This document shows positions 10,861 to 22,201 of a stretch of DNA of 64,000 nt, one piece after another. A program made the translations under genes and the position numbers. The notes under the pieces are model-generated. The model saw nothing but the letters and a program-made list of their open reading frames with translations, was not told the origin of the DNA and ran no database searches. Position 1 is the first letter of the stretch; each line of letters opens with the position of its first letter. This stretch comes from Diplolepis rosae (taxonomy: Eukaryota > Arthropoda > Insecta > Hymenoptera > Diplolepididae), in assembly GCA_030998225.1 (NCBI GenBank), contig JAPYXD010000686.1, positions 372,001 to 436,000 on the forward strand, read 5' to 3'.

Positions 10861-13817
10861 TAAACTCTACCTCCGTGGTGGTGTGGAAAGGAGTTTTATT
10901 TCAGAATATTTGGGATTCTCTAAGAATGAACCAGCTTTTTTATTTTAATATTTCAAATGTGTTTTCTTTCTTTTATGTTTAAGGCAAAAACTAGATCTAA
11001 AAAAGCAAAAAAACCTATTTCTCTAATTGCGTCCAAGATTAGAGCAGAATCTATGCAACCGATTGTTAAAGGTTTTAAAAGTTTTCGCTTTAATTTAAAA
11101 AGCAAGTCTTCATAGTATTTTACTAAGTAATGAAAGTATGTCTACAATTGTTTTCTTGAATCCTACCCAAAGGTCAAACATGGTGCAAAAATGTCGTAAA
11201 ATAAGAAAAATGTCTGAGTACTTTGAAGAAGTTTTTCTAAATCGATATGTATCATATTCCAATAATATTTAGGAATATTTATTAAAATATTCATCTTCTA
11301 AATTTGTTTGATTAATGTACAGAGTACACTTTATATTTGAAATTTGTATACACTCTAAATCTGAATCAGTCAAATTTTCACTGATTGAATCAGTGATTTG
11401 CCTTTTCACTGAATCATCAGTGGAAACAATATTTTTCACTGTTAAATCAGTTACTTTTCACTGAAGTAATCAGTGAAATTTGACTGATTCACAGTAACCT
11501 GTTTTTAGTTATTTAAATCAGTCAAATTTCACTGATAATCAGTAGATTTTGACTGATTCATATTTGAAATTTGTACAGTTTTTAAAAAAATCCGAAACTT
11601 TTTTAATTTAGTAGTTTATTTATAAAATTTGAGAATGTTGTAGTTGATATTTCTATATAGAACTTTAAGCATTTATGGACATAAAATTTCATTTAAAGTT
11701 TCTTCTATCGGTATTCAAAACTTTCAACAATTTTGCAAGATCAGTCAAATGCAAAATTTGACAGAGTATTTAATCAAAATATTTACATTTATTTTTTAAA
11801 TATTTTGAAAATAATTCGACTAAAATAATGATTAATAAGATTTTATAACATTGTGGGAATATTGGAACGCTGCAAGATTAAATTTTGAGTACAATTTTCA
11901 ATTAATGAATGTTTAAAGAATTGAGTGAAAGCATCAATTAAAAAATATTTTTACTTTATAAATTTGATTAAGTGCAGTAATAAGAAAATTTTGACTTTCT
12001 ATAAAGCATTTCATTTATCTGATTAAAAGTCTGTGCATACGTCACTAAAACGTAAGATTAAAAAACTTTAAACTGCTTTTACCATCAATCTATGAATGTG
12101 GATTTTAAACCGTAATTTAATGTGTCTTATTTTTTTTTTGATAAAATATTTTTAGCATAATTTTTTGCTTAAAGTAGCCGATTTACTCGATTAAAAATTG
12201 TTCAACTTGTATATTTCAAAATTCTGTAATAAAAGTATTTTCATATTATGTTTTTGTATCCTATGCGTAGAATTTTAATTTTAAAATTGAGATTTCTCAC
12301 AAAGAAGAAAGATTGTCTTATTAAAGCAGTTTATTCCCAGAAATTAAAAATCATTTACTTAATATTTTGATTCCAAACATTGAATATTTATTGACTTTGA
12401 ATAAAACAGAAAAAAAATTTTTATGAAGTTTTAAAATCTTTTTACAATGTTACGAATTGGGCCGAATTTAGAATTACGAAATCTTTCATTAGAAAAAGAA
12501 AAAGTCACTCACATGAAATGAACTTCTGTAAGAATTTACAAGATTGAAGAGATGTTAAAATATTTGAAAAATAATGCAATTGTAAAATTGCAATTTATAT
12601 CAATATTTGACAAATTTTTAGCTTTCTCAATCAAAGCATTATCCGGAAATTTTTAGTTCCTATAAAAAGATGGAATATTTATCAATTTCTTGAATGTTCA
12701 TACATTAAAAAAATATCGAATTAGAGAATTATATGCAAAGTATTTTCCATTAAGAAGACATAAACATGACATAATTAGTTTTATATCTACATTTTCAGCT
12801 TACTTTTTTGTGGCTTAAGCACACATTTTGAATTCGAAATACAAAAATGCTCTACAGAGTTGAAGTATTTCCTGAATCAATTATTATTGATCCTGAATTC
12901 TATTGGAAAATTTGTTGTTTACTGTTCAAATCTTACTACGATTTCAGACGGACAGACAAATTGAGAACTACAAAATATTTCTTCCAAAAGATTGCACTCC
13001 TCCATAAAATCTTGTCAAATTGTAACAAGATTTGAACACTTCGAACGAACATTTTTATGTAAAATTTAAAGTTGATTGATATTTATATGTTAATATGGAA
13101 ATACCAATAAACACATATTTTAGCTTTTTAATTTATCTACTGCTATTAGACAATTTTCCATTTCCGTAGAGATTTTAAGTTTTTGGAATGAAAAGTTTGT
13201 GCTTAGGATACAAAAATGTGAGATGAAAATATTTCTAACATATAACTGAAAATATAAATTATGAACTTGAATTTTATGTTCATTTTATCTTGATAGAAAA
13301 TATTGTTCTAATTGAAAAATTGTTAAATGTACAAAATTAGTAAGAAGTTTATAAATTTGAATGGAAAATTATATATTGATTCAAATTTTATACATTTATT
13401 GTCACTAAATTTCACTGAAAGTTTATTTTTGAAGTGTTGAAATCCTCATGAAATTTTCCAAGATCATACTGATGTTTATTTCTTGCAGAATTTCTTCAAG
13501 AAATTGAAGAAAAGTGTTATTTCTTGAACTATATACTTCGTAAATTCAAATTCGTCGTTTGCTTCGCGCCTCTTTTGCACGTACTCGAGAAAAATACAAT
13601 TCTTAATTTCGACTCGATAAACGAAAGCGTGAAATCTAAAAATAACTTTAAAACTCAAGCATTGTAACGAAGTCCGTCTTCGTGCACCTTCGGCTTTACA
13701 CGAAGCTGGTGACCGCAGCGTGTAGCAGAGCCGACACACTGACACGCCACTTTTGCATGTGTTTCTCCCAGATGGGAACGTGGTGGGGGCCGAAAAATCC
13801 CACGTTCTGGAGACACT
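10861..13817. repeat. Right inverted arm of the hAT element
   Basis: Inverted partner of 4467-7422, starting TAAACTCTACCTCCG at the inner edge. It has a 10-T run near 12130-12140 where the left arm has 8 A, and one base fewer near 11958. A mirrored 62-codon frame lies at 12847-13035 and differs from its partner by one residue. Such near-identical arms imply recent formation or ongoing gene conversion. Confidence 0.9.
11333..11575. repeat. Right-arm copy of the ACTGATT MITE
   Basis: Mirror image of 6707-6949, bracketed by the same 16-bp repeat in inverse orientation. Confidence 0.7.
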
Positions 13818-13826
13818 ATTCTCGAG

Positions 13827-14880
13827 GATCTGCAACCAAGCACATCACCTCGGATTCCCACCTCTTAATTAATTCCCCGCTTAATTAATATGCGCGCGCC
13901 TCATTTAGCCACCGCGATCAAGTTCAATACGACCAATAAATTATGAAATATGTACACGTAGTTTTCTCCCCTTTAGAGACTGTTTTGGAGCTGGAAACTG
14001 GTATAAGAAGAAAGATAATGTTTTCGTGGTTATAACGGTGCCTTTCACGTTTCAAATGGTCGCATATTACGTCTGGTGGAGGCATTTGAAGATTTTTATG
14101 CCCTGGAAAGAGAATGCATACCGCGCGGTAACAAGGAGAACGTTTTTCCCCTATGCCGTTTCTGCTGACACGGATCACGGTGTATGGAAAGGATGGATGG
14201 ACTAAGTGCTCGCTGATTGGCCGCCCGTGTCCCCAGGCACCAATCGCACGCGATCTCTGAGTAGACGCGCGTTGCCATTGGGTAGCAGCATGAGAAAGTT
14301 TTGAACTCATGGAAAGATTTAAAATATTCTACGGACGATTAAAAAAAAATTAAATGGTCGCACATTATTTATCAATTCGAAGGGCTTGCATTTTGCTCAT
14401 CATCTAGAGATTTTACATATTTAACTAATTAATAATAATTCATTATTATTGATAATTTATATTTATAATCATAATTACCTATACTATCTAATATTTATAA
14501 TATTGATCATGTAATGATAATAAACAAATTTATTTATAATGTTTAAGAATTATGATATTTATCATGTAAGAATTACTATATTGATTTATAATATTTACTA
14601 TTTATAACATTTGTAATGTAATAATAATTACAATCTAACGCATCAAGACTTAACAACTCCCAAATAATGAACGTAGTGTCTGGGTATATTTAATCCTTAA
14701 TAATATCTGTTTATTTATTTATTTATTAATAATAGACCCTTTCCATGCGCATAAATAAATAGACCTGTAATAAATAATGCAAAAAAAATAAAAGAAATAG
14801 GAGCGCGGGACGCCGCCAATCCAGCCATCATGTATTACGCTGCTTGACCTCGGTGATTGGTCGTGTGGCAGCAACCACAG
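13827..14880. other. Flanking DNA with CCAAT-type island, then AT-rich DNA
   Basis: The stretch at about 14090-14290 is GC-richer and contains ATTGG at 14216, CCAAT at 14241 and ATTGG at 14274, the spacing and mixed orientation seen at some promoters. A minus-strand 128-codon frame spans 13924-14310 without a recognised domain. From 14400 to 14660 the sequence is almost pure A/T with TAATAATAAT runs. No gene can be supported. Confidence 0.35.
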
Positions 14881-14895
14881 GTTTTTTTTTTTTTT

Positions 14896-15244
14896 GGTCA
14901 GGAGGAAAAATGGCAAAATCTTTTATAAACGTTGTACAGGACTCTCCTAGGACGGGTCTAGGCATACGTGTTAAAACCAAAAAACCCCCTCTCTCGAACC
15001 AATACACCATCCACGGAACCGCCTTTCAGCTTTAAACTTCACGGGTGGTTGGTTCGATTAAAGTCGCGTACGACTCTTCCGTCATCCGTTCGCTTGGAAC
15101 TTTCATCGGCGGCAACACGCCCACTAGGCAAACCGTCTAGCCGCGCCACTCAGGGGAGAAACAAAGAGATTCCTCGCCCGAACGACGCGGGCAGCCAAGT
15201 CTACCCGAGACGCAGGACCGCGGGTGCAGGCCCCGATGTGATTT
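14896..15244 (-). other. LINE 3' UTR
   Basis: Sequence between the RT stop and the poly-A tail. Most of it recurs at 19202-19532 as a separately inserted tail copy, sharing for example GTTGTACAGGACTCTCCTAG. Confidence 0.7.
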
Positions 15245-16912
15245 CTACTGGCCCTCCCCGTTGTTCATCTCCCGACGCCCACCGAGCTCCCTCGTCCTCA
15301 TCACAAGTGTGACGAATGATTCGATGAGCGTCCAAATCCGTTCAGACTGGAGCATCAGAGGGACCATCGTATCAGGAGTCAGCTCAGCACCCACTGCCTG
15401 ACCGAGGGCCTCCCTTGCTGCTTCCCACTTTGCGCAGACGAAGAGTGCGTGCTCTACATTATCCACAGGGGAATCGCAGTGACAACACATCTCCTCGTCT
15501 CTTTTCTGAAAGCGCCTCAGGTACGCGTTAAAACAGCAATGGCCTGAGAACGCTTGCACCAAATAAAAGCCGACCTCTCCGTGCTTTTTGTTTAGCCCGG
15601 TGGCGAGCTCCGGGATCAGGCGGTAGGTCCATCTCCCGGTCTGCTCACCATGCCATCTCATCTGCCATTTCTCGACGAGTCTGCGCCTTCCATCCTTGCG
15701 GATGGCCTCCTTCACTCGAGCAATTTCCTGCGGGTCGGTACAGGTAAGATCCTTGCGGAGCTGAAAGGTCTCCTGCCTTACCTCCGTCAATAAATCTATT
15801 GGCGGGACGCTCGCCAGGACCAGAACAGCACTCGTCGAGACGGTTCTATAGGCTGAGACTATTCTCAGCGCGACAAGTCTCTGCGCCGAGAACAGCCTCC
15901 TCTGGATAGCATGGTTTTGCAGGGCTTTGGCCCAGACCGGAGCTGCATAAAGCAGCCTCGAGTGCACCACGCTCGCCACCAGTCTCCTTTTTACTTCCCT
16001 GGGTCCACCAATGTTCGGCATGAGCCGAGCCAGGCTTGCTCCACATTGGATGGCTTTGGCAGCTGTGATCCTTAGGTGTTCGCCAAAGCTAAGCCTACGA
16101 TCCAACTGCACTCCCAGGAACTTGATACTTCTTCTCCACTCGACCTCATGCTCTCCGAGAACGATCCTCGGATACTGAAAGGATCTCCTATCCGTGACGA
16201 GCAAAGCAGGTAGGTCCATGCGCAGGAAGTCGTCATACATGACGTTCCAAACGAGTGGACCCACTCGCGACCCTTGAGGAGCGCCACATGTCATCTCTTC
16301 TTTGAGAGACCATTTGTCGCCCTCGTAAATCACCCACCTGTCGCTCAGATAGTCGTCTATCATTCGCAACAGGTAGTCTGGAACCTTTTTCCGCATCATC
16401 GCCTCGATGCAGATGTTCCAACTCGCGGTATTGAACGCATTGCGTGTGTCAATGCTGACCAACGCGCAGAATCCCTTACGCTTACCAGTTCCCTTTCTTG
16501 CATTTGTAGCGATGTTAACCACCGCTTGGATGGCGTCCACCGTGGACCTGCCTTTCCCGAAACCGAACTGGTTCTCCGAGAGACCGTTCTCCCCGACTAG
16601 AAGGGTCTGAAGCCGTTGTAGAATCAACTCCTCCAGAAGCTTCCCCATCGTATCCAATAGACATATTGGTCTATACGATGAGGGATCCCCTAGAGGTTTG
16701 TTGCCCTTCCTCAGCAGGACCAACCTCTGCTTCTTCCAATCTGCGAAGAACCTCCCCTCCCGAAGACAGGAGTTAAAGGCTTCTAGGAGGATCTCCAGAT
16801 ATGCTCCGACGACCTCTTTGAGGATTTCGTTCGGCACTCCGTCGATCCCCGGCGCTGTCCTTGCCTTGAGCCTTCCACCCGCTCTCTTTAGTTCCTCGAG
16901 AGTTGAGTTCAC
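15245..16912 (-). pseudogene. R1-clade reverse transcriptase (ORF2 C-terminal part)
   Basis: A 555-codon open frame. RT motifs appear in order: TAPGIDGVPNEILK near residue 20; SSYRPICLLDTMGK near 78; LSENQFGFGKGRSTVDAI near 112; LVSIDTRNAFNTASW with the first catalytic Asp near 152; and GAPQGSRVGPLVWN near 210. The next segment should contain F/YADD, but the protein jumps from FLRMDLPALL to the thumb region (SIKFLGVQLDRRLSFGEH), so the active-site Asp pair is deleted in frame. A C-terminal CCHC-like finger (CCHCDSPVDNVEHALFVC) is kept. The start shown is simply the first Met after the endonuclease deletion. Despite the long frame this copy cannot be catalytic. Confidence 0.85.
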
Positions 16913-17108
16913 TCAAGGTTGTCTCCCAAATCAGGGTTACAAACAAGGATGCCGGCCCTCCTTGATGCATCCTGATACGAAGCAGCGTTTTCGGACCACT
17001 TGTACTGCTCACTAATGAGCATCAATCGGCCCCCCTCTCCCTGGCAGTCTACATCAGGAGGTCCTGGCCATCCTATTCCCTTCCGAGGTTGAGCTGCAGG
17101 AACTTCAT
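16913..17108 (-). pseudogene. ORF2 start and endonuclease stub
   Basis: ORF2 opens at the ATG at 17106-17108 with KFLQLNLGR, the usual start of R1-type endonucleases, and stops at 17073. Translation further on, in shifted frames, still shows endonuclease-like LMLISEQYKWSEN and YQDASRRAGILVCNPDLG. It then joins directly to the RT N-terminus at 16912. Most of the apurinic-type endonuclease, about 200 residues, is missing. Confidence 0.6.
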
Positions 17109-17761
17109 TTCCTGCCTCTCAACCTCCGAAGCTCTTCCCGGAAGATTGGGCATGAGCCGCTCCCTGACACATGTCAGGCACCTTGGTGGTGCCTTACAAC
17201 CCCTGGCCAAGTGTCCCGTGGCGCTGCACCTCCAACAGGCGCTTTTCCTGTCGGGGTTGCTGCAGCCCCGGGACCCGTGACCGTACCCAAGGCACCTGTA
17301 GCAGCGGGCGACTTCCGCGTGCTCGCGAATGCGGCACTCAACCCACCCGATCCTCAATTTACCTAGCTGAAGCAGACGCACAGCGTCTGCCTCAGCCAGC
17401 CTGAGTGATCTCCCAGAGAACCCGAACGTGGTCTCTGGAAGATCCTCATTTTTTTCGTGGCGGGGTCGGACTCCAGTCTCTTCTGGATTTCCAACCCGCT
17501 TTTCATTAAACACTCTTGAGAGTTCAAGAGGCTGCCCAAAACTTCTGCAGTCTCCCCAACACTCGGTTTGACAGTGGTCGGGGTGTTCTGACGCATCCCG
17601 TCTTGTATAACTTTGAGGGCTATACTTAGCCTCTCCATTTTTCCGTTTTGCTCCTTCAGAAGTTGAAGGACGTCTTGCCATCCCTCAGCCCCTGGAGGAG
17701 TGTGTGAGTGCGCATCTGGCGCCTTCACCTCTCCATTTCCTTTATTTCTAACGGAATTCAT
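17073..17761 (-). pseudogene. LINE ORF1 (gag-like) with CCHC knuckles, frameshifted
   Basis: The first part (17761 to about 17450) reads MNSVRNKGNG... with a coiled-coil-like region around LQLLKEQNGKMERLSIALK. At the T-run near 17450 the frame changes. The second frame then continues to 17073 with two clear nucleic-acid knuckles, CYRCLGYGHGSRGC and CWRCSATGHLARGC, and a third partial one, CLTC. ORF1 proteins of this clade bind the element RNA and escort it to the target. ORF1 overlaps the ORF2 start, as is normal for the clade. Confidence 0.75.
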
Positions 17762-18170
17762 ATTTATTACCCCCGTGTCTTAAGACGGTTTGCCCATCAT
17801 GGGAGCCCAACCGCAGTAGGGCTACTATCCTCGCCTGTATAGATCCTTAGTTATGTGCACCGAAACCGAGAAGCGGCTTATCGGATGGTCGATCCTATCG
17901 GCACATTAAATGAAGCTAGTAAAAAGGTTACGGGATAGGCCAGCGCCATAATGATGCTAAAGGTTTAACGTCACCCCTATCGACTTCCGGTTTGGAAGTT
18001 AATCATCAATTACGGAGTGAAAACTTAACGAAACCTAGGAATTCTTTCGTGCGAGTTTCGTGTGAATCTACTGGTTCTTATCGCGATCCTATTTTCGTGT
18101 TTTTCGCCCTCGTTTTCCCGCAAAAGGCGGAAACTTGAGGCTGAGCCGTCTCAGTAATTAAATGAGCAAA
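17762..18170 (-). other. Probable LINE 5' leader
   Basis: GC-balanced DNA directly upstream of ORF1 with no frame. The boundary to AT-rich flank lies around 18170 and is a guess. Confidence 0.4.
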
Positions 18171-18334
18171 TTAACATAAAGAAAAAATGTATATAAAACA
18201 TTCTTGATCTTTTTGATACAGAAACTAAACTAAATGAAATTATCGACCAAGCATAACACGAAACAACTGACGAACGTTGGTTTTTTATCAGTGTTGTGTG
18301 CGGAGTGATTTGTAATCCCAAGGGTTATTGTATA

Positions 18335-18425
18335 TAAATTAAAACTCCGTTTATCGGGACACTCATTTATTGGGATTTTCACTTATCGGGATCTTGCAAC
18401 CTTATTTATCAGGACATTTTGTTTC
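18335..18425. repeat. TTATCGGGA repeats, Tigger-like terminal segment
   Basis: Four TTATCGGGA/TTATTGGGA/TTATCAGGA units occur between 18351 and 18415 after AAAACTCCG. Such arrays are reminiscent of terminal repeats of Tigger/pogo transposons. No partner end was found. Confidence 0.35.
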
Positions 18426-18849
18426 GACTCCAACCACTACTCCTTGTACATAGTCACATGAAGTGGAGTAAGGTGAAAGCGTGGTGGGAATAGCGGGAAT
18501 TTTAAATTCATTTTCTTGATCATTTGCGATCAAACCTTCATGTATTGTTTATATTCTAACTTTCCAAGGACATTGAAAAGGAAAATTTAGAAATCATGAT
18601 AAATGTTGACATTTAAAATTAGCACATGTAAATAAAATCGTATCAATGAAACTCAATTTAAGATTAAAATTTATTAGGAAAAAGTGTTGTTCAAAAAGTT
18701 GATGAATAATTTGTTTCAACAATATTATAACAAATTTATTATTGAAAAGTACTGTAATGTGAAGTTTCACATTATCAGTTTTACAGTTTCACAGTTTTGC
18801 ATTCGTCGTTTTACCTTTGCATCAATATATTGGAAATGTATTGATGTGA
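18426..18849. other. AT-rich DNA, no gene
   Basis: Holds ATTTAAAATT-type sequence and repeats of CAGTTTTACAGTTTCACAG near 18777. Could be the 3' part of a decayed pogo/Tigger-like element together with the flanking entries. Confidence 0.3.
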
Positions 18850-19152
18850 TTAATCTTTCTTGAGTATTTCGTTTAATAAAGATTCTTCCACTACTGATTG
18901 CATGTGATGCAAATGACAGGCATCTTCTTGAGTACACTCAGAACGCGTTTCGTACCAATCTTAGAATTTGTTGAAGCCTTTGTAAATATCTCTTAGAATA
19001 ATTTTATTCTCCTTCAGTGTTTCTTGTAGTAGAGAATCGTCTTGATCTCCTAAAGATACGTCATTGTTGTCTCGGGCCCTCTCCTCGTTTCTGGAAATCT
19101 CATCGCTACTCTTAGTTTCCTCGTTACTTTCAGCATCGTTGGTACCCCGCAA
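18850..19152 (-). pseudogene. Unrecognised acidic C-terminal frame with one stop
   Basis: A frame of 63 codons from the ATG at 19152 (MRGTNDAESNEETKSSDEIS...) ends at TAA 18961-18963. It stays open in the same frame for 36 more codons (DWYETRSECTQEDACHLHH...) to the TAA at 18850. The composition is Glu/Asp/Ser-rich, like the tail of pogo/Tigger transposases, and the TTATCGGGA repeats follow downstream, but I cannot name the family. The upstream part is cut off by the LINE tail insertion at 19190. Confidence 0.3.
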
Positions 19153-19189
19153 TTAATTATGTGATTTATTATATTTTTCATGATTTATT

Positions 19190-19544
19190 ATATATTTATT
19201 CTTTTTTTTTCTTTTTTTTTTGTGAGCAGAAAAAATAGCGGAATCTTTTAAAGACGTTGTACAGGACTCTCCTAGGACGGGTCTACGCATACCTCTTAAA
19301 ACCAAAAACCCCTCTCTCGAACCAATACACCGCCCGTGGAACCGCCTTTCGGCATTAAAATTCGCGGACGGTTGGTTCCAGCTTAAAGTTGCGTGCGACT
19401 CTCCCGTCATCCGGTCACCTGGGACTCCCATCTGCAGCCACACGCCCGTTAGGAAAACCAACTAGCCGAGCCGACCAGGGAAGGAATAAGAGGATACCTC
19501 CCCCGAAGGACGCGCACCGTCAAGTCCACCCGATATATTTATTC
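19190..19544 (-). mobile_element. 5'-truncated LINE tail insertion
   Basis: A 331-bp insert (19202-19532) with its poly-A as the T-rich run on the left. It is flanked by the 12-bp duplication ATATATTTATTC (19190-19201 and 19533-19544). It matches the 3' UTR of the LINE at 14896-15230, so it is either a 5'-truncated copy of that family or a short element using its tail. A 102-codon frame in it is accidental. Confidence 0.8.
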
Positions 19545-21135
19545 ATTAATGTTGTAATTATACATTTGTTACGTCCCGAGTAAAAAGCGAGAGGAGTTTG
19601 GATTCTTGGATGTAAGGGAGTCGGTTAGCTGATTATATCAGGTTGGTAAGGCCTGATAATTCATTTTTGTTTGTTTTGATGCCTCGATGACAATGCACTA
19701 TATCCAAAGTTATAGGAATTCACTCCGTTAAATATATCAGCTTTCCCGAGCACGTGGAAATTACGGCCACAAAGATTTATTACTGTACGACAAAAAACTG
19801 GTTCAAATGATGTTCCTCGATTTTATGCTCCCTTAGACTGCTGTTTAGGCCTTGCAGCCTGGATTGTATTGTCGTCTGTAGTTTCAACTCGTAGGTAGAA
19901 AGTATGGGAATTTGAGTTCCATGGTTTCAATAGCTTTTTCGAAGTCCATTAGAATCTTAGGTGTCAGTGTGTTGAGTTGAGACTATGGGCCAGTTTGCTG
20001 GTGTGCTGCGTTGGTGAGCTTAGGGACTCACACCGATTTTTCAAGATCGTGTGAGTCATGCTTTCGTGGTGTAGGTGTACTCACATCTCCTCAAGGGCTG
20101 TGTAAACCCGTGCCACTAGGTTTTTAGGTAGACTTAGTCGCAAGGGTCAATGACATTGTTTGTATACATAGGCAAGTAATAGAGTAATTATAATACAATT
20201 GTTGTACATAAATGGTGATTATGATTTGTCTATAATTCTATTAATCTTTATATGTAAACATTGTTTTTGTTTATAAAATAACATAATAATAATAATAGTG
20301 TTTTGAATAGTTATTAAAAAGAACGTATTTTATAATTAATTGCTGATCGGTGATTAACATCAAATAAGAATATTAACAATAATAATAATCATTATAAACA
20401 TTATTAATATAAAATTTGAAGTAACATTTTTGTTATATAATATTTGTTGCAACTTTTAATAACAATATGAAATAAGTATAATAATAGTGATTGTTAATTA
20501 TTGCCAAAAAAATTAAAGTAACATTGTTATTATTTACTATTTGTTGCATTTTGACAATTATTCTTAATAACAATATAAAATATTAATAATAATAGTGATT
20601 AATAATAATTTTAAATACAAAGGTTGTAACGCTGCTATTTCTTGCCGGACAGCAACGCCCACTTCGGTACTGTATTTATGAGATCCGAAGATATTCTAAT
20701 TCCAAAACAAAACCCTCAGGGTGCCAGACCATTTGGGTCAATGTCACACTCGCGAAAGGGGGTCACTTGCTGCCTCAGGGCGCATCGCGAACAAGAGCAC
20801 AACAAATACCAACTTAGATTCCTATGTCCCGGGCACAACGCATCGCGAGACCATAAGCATTAACGAAACCTAACCTCAAATTAAATCAAAACTCATAAAT
20901 ACTGTATACCGGACATAATCGGTCCGCGTTAGCACTCGAGATCATTAATATTACGCGATACTATTCTCAATTGATAAAACACAAAAATTCTCTTACCCCA
21001 CAAAATACGCGACTTAGTGAAATTTTCCCACACTATATCCTCTAAACATAATTTACTTGGCGTCTGCACGTGGTATCTAACCACGTTGTCAGCAGACGTC
21101 GAAATATACATATAAAAGAAATAAATAAAAACAAG
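19545..21135. other. Repeat-derived DNA without gene
   Basis: From 19569 the sequence starts TGTTACGTCCCGAG, resembling the start of the gypsy LTRs further right, but no matching end was found. From 20200 to 20640 it is A/T-rich with two ~105-bp copies of a GTAACATT...TATTTGTTGCA unit that recur near 23168. A 73-codon frame at 20642-20863 has no recognisable domain. Confidence 0.35.
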
Positions 21136-21556
21136 TCGTGTGCAAAATTTGTTGTTTTTTTCATTTATCCGGTTTTTTATTCACAGTGAACTCTAGATAT
21201 TTTTTCAATTCATGATGCTGCATACTGGACTACTTCATTTTGAATTTCAAGCTATAAGATAAGTTTTTGAATTCCGTGATAATTCCTAATTTAATTATTT
21301 CCTATATTCTAATGTTCTACAGAAATTATGAATTAATCTTTGAATTTATGGCACTGAAGAGGGCCCCCATATGTGGCCGAAACGTTTGCCTTTCTTTCTT
21401 TTTGCTCATTTTCACATCTAATAGTGATATTTTTAATCAAATAAAAAAAGATGAAACTGACCCTATGCCAAAATAACAAGAAATTAACAAAAAATGTATG
21501 AATTTGGGTCAATATAATACTAGACATGTTATCAAGCATGTCACTTTAAAATTTAA
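21136..21556 (+). repeat. Penelope-type terminal repeat with hammerhead-like core, copy 1
   Basis: Directly repeated at 22202-22624, with only scattered differences. It contains CTGAAGA (21354-21360), a short inverted GGCC/GGCC segment, then GAAAC (21379-21383), the CUGANGA...GAAA arrangement of a hammerhead ribozyme core. Such cores are established in terminal repeats of Penelope-like elements. Short open frames inside are not coding. Confidence 0.5.
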
Positions 21557-22201
21557 AAATAGCAAATTAACTATAAAGCTAGAATATATCACAGTTCTGA
21601 CCATTTTCAGAACTAGTTAAATTTAATAATACTTTCAAATGTGATACCTAATATCACGAATATGTAAATTGCATTTTTTTTTTTTTTTATTAATTTTTAA
21701 AGATAAATTTATTACAATTTTTTAAAACATCAGAATAAATCTAAATGCGAAATAAACAACATTCAATTTTTTTATTCGGTGCATACTCAAATAATATTGA
21801 GTAAAATTTTAAAAAATATGGATATTATAGTAAGCTTCCAAATTCAGTGTTAAATGGATTGTCCGTGAAGCTATTATATAAAATCATTTTCTTGAAAAAT
21901 ACACGCCTGCGTCCACTCGTGAAAATGAACATAAACGTCTCGAAATTCTTTAGTAGGTATAGAACAATAGTCTTCTTCAAGGAGGAAAAGAACCTCTCAG
22001 GATTGCTTATATAAAAAAATTTTCGGTCAGCAAAGCCATATGTCTCAAGTCGGTTTTTAAAATAGTTCAGATCATTCTGTGAGAGACTCCGGTAACAAAG
22101 TCTTCACCGCAAAGTTTTCAAAAATGTAAAATATGTTCGCGTTTTGCCATTGATAACCAATTTGGCTTAATAATAAAATTTTGTAAAAAATTCCGGTCGG
22201 T
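21557..22201. other. Interval between the two direct repeats
   Basis: 645 bp of AT-rich DNA with no open frame of note. It does not show a convincing Penelope RT or GIY-YIG domain. Confidence 0.4.

Larger units (their letters stand above)
4466..13818 (-). mobile_element. hAT transposon with ~2.96-kb inverted arms
   Basis: The 9,353-bp element starts CAGTG (4466) and ends CACTA (13818), which fits the hAT terminal rule YARNG on both ends. It is flanked by an exact 8-bp duplication TTCTCGAG (4458-4465 and 13819-13826), the hAT hallmark. The inside is a 3,438-bp core carrying a hAT transposase on the minus strand, between two inverted arms of 2,956 and 2,957 bp. Ordinary hAT inverted repeats are 10-30 bp, so arms of this length are exceptional. 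A diverged copy of the terminus lies at about 49090-49307. Confidence 0.85.
14882..18170 (-). mobile_element. R1-clade non-LTR retrotransposon, internally deleted
   Basis: On the minus strand the order is 5' leader (about 18170-17762), ORF1 with CCHC knuckles, a remnant of ORF2 endonuclease, reverse transcriptase, a ~350-bp 3' UTR, and a poly-A tail read as the T14 run at 14882-14895. Family assignment rests on the gag with three Cys/His knuckles and on RT motifs typical of the R1/TRAS/Waldo group. The right (5') end is approximate; I found no target duplication. Base composition is far richer in G and C than the surroundings, as usual for this clade. Confidence 0.75.

Noticed and set aside
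13924..14310. 128-codon minus-strand frame
   Set aside because: No recognisable domain, low-complexity end, overlaps another frame; lies in a CCAAT-containing patch.
20642..20863. 73-codon frame in GC-balanced DNA
   Set aside because: No domain, no neighbouring exon with splice signals that I could identify.
19569..21120. Possible solo LTR starting TGTTACGTCCCG
   Set aside because: No matching end or target duplication found.
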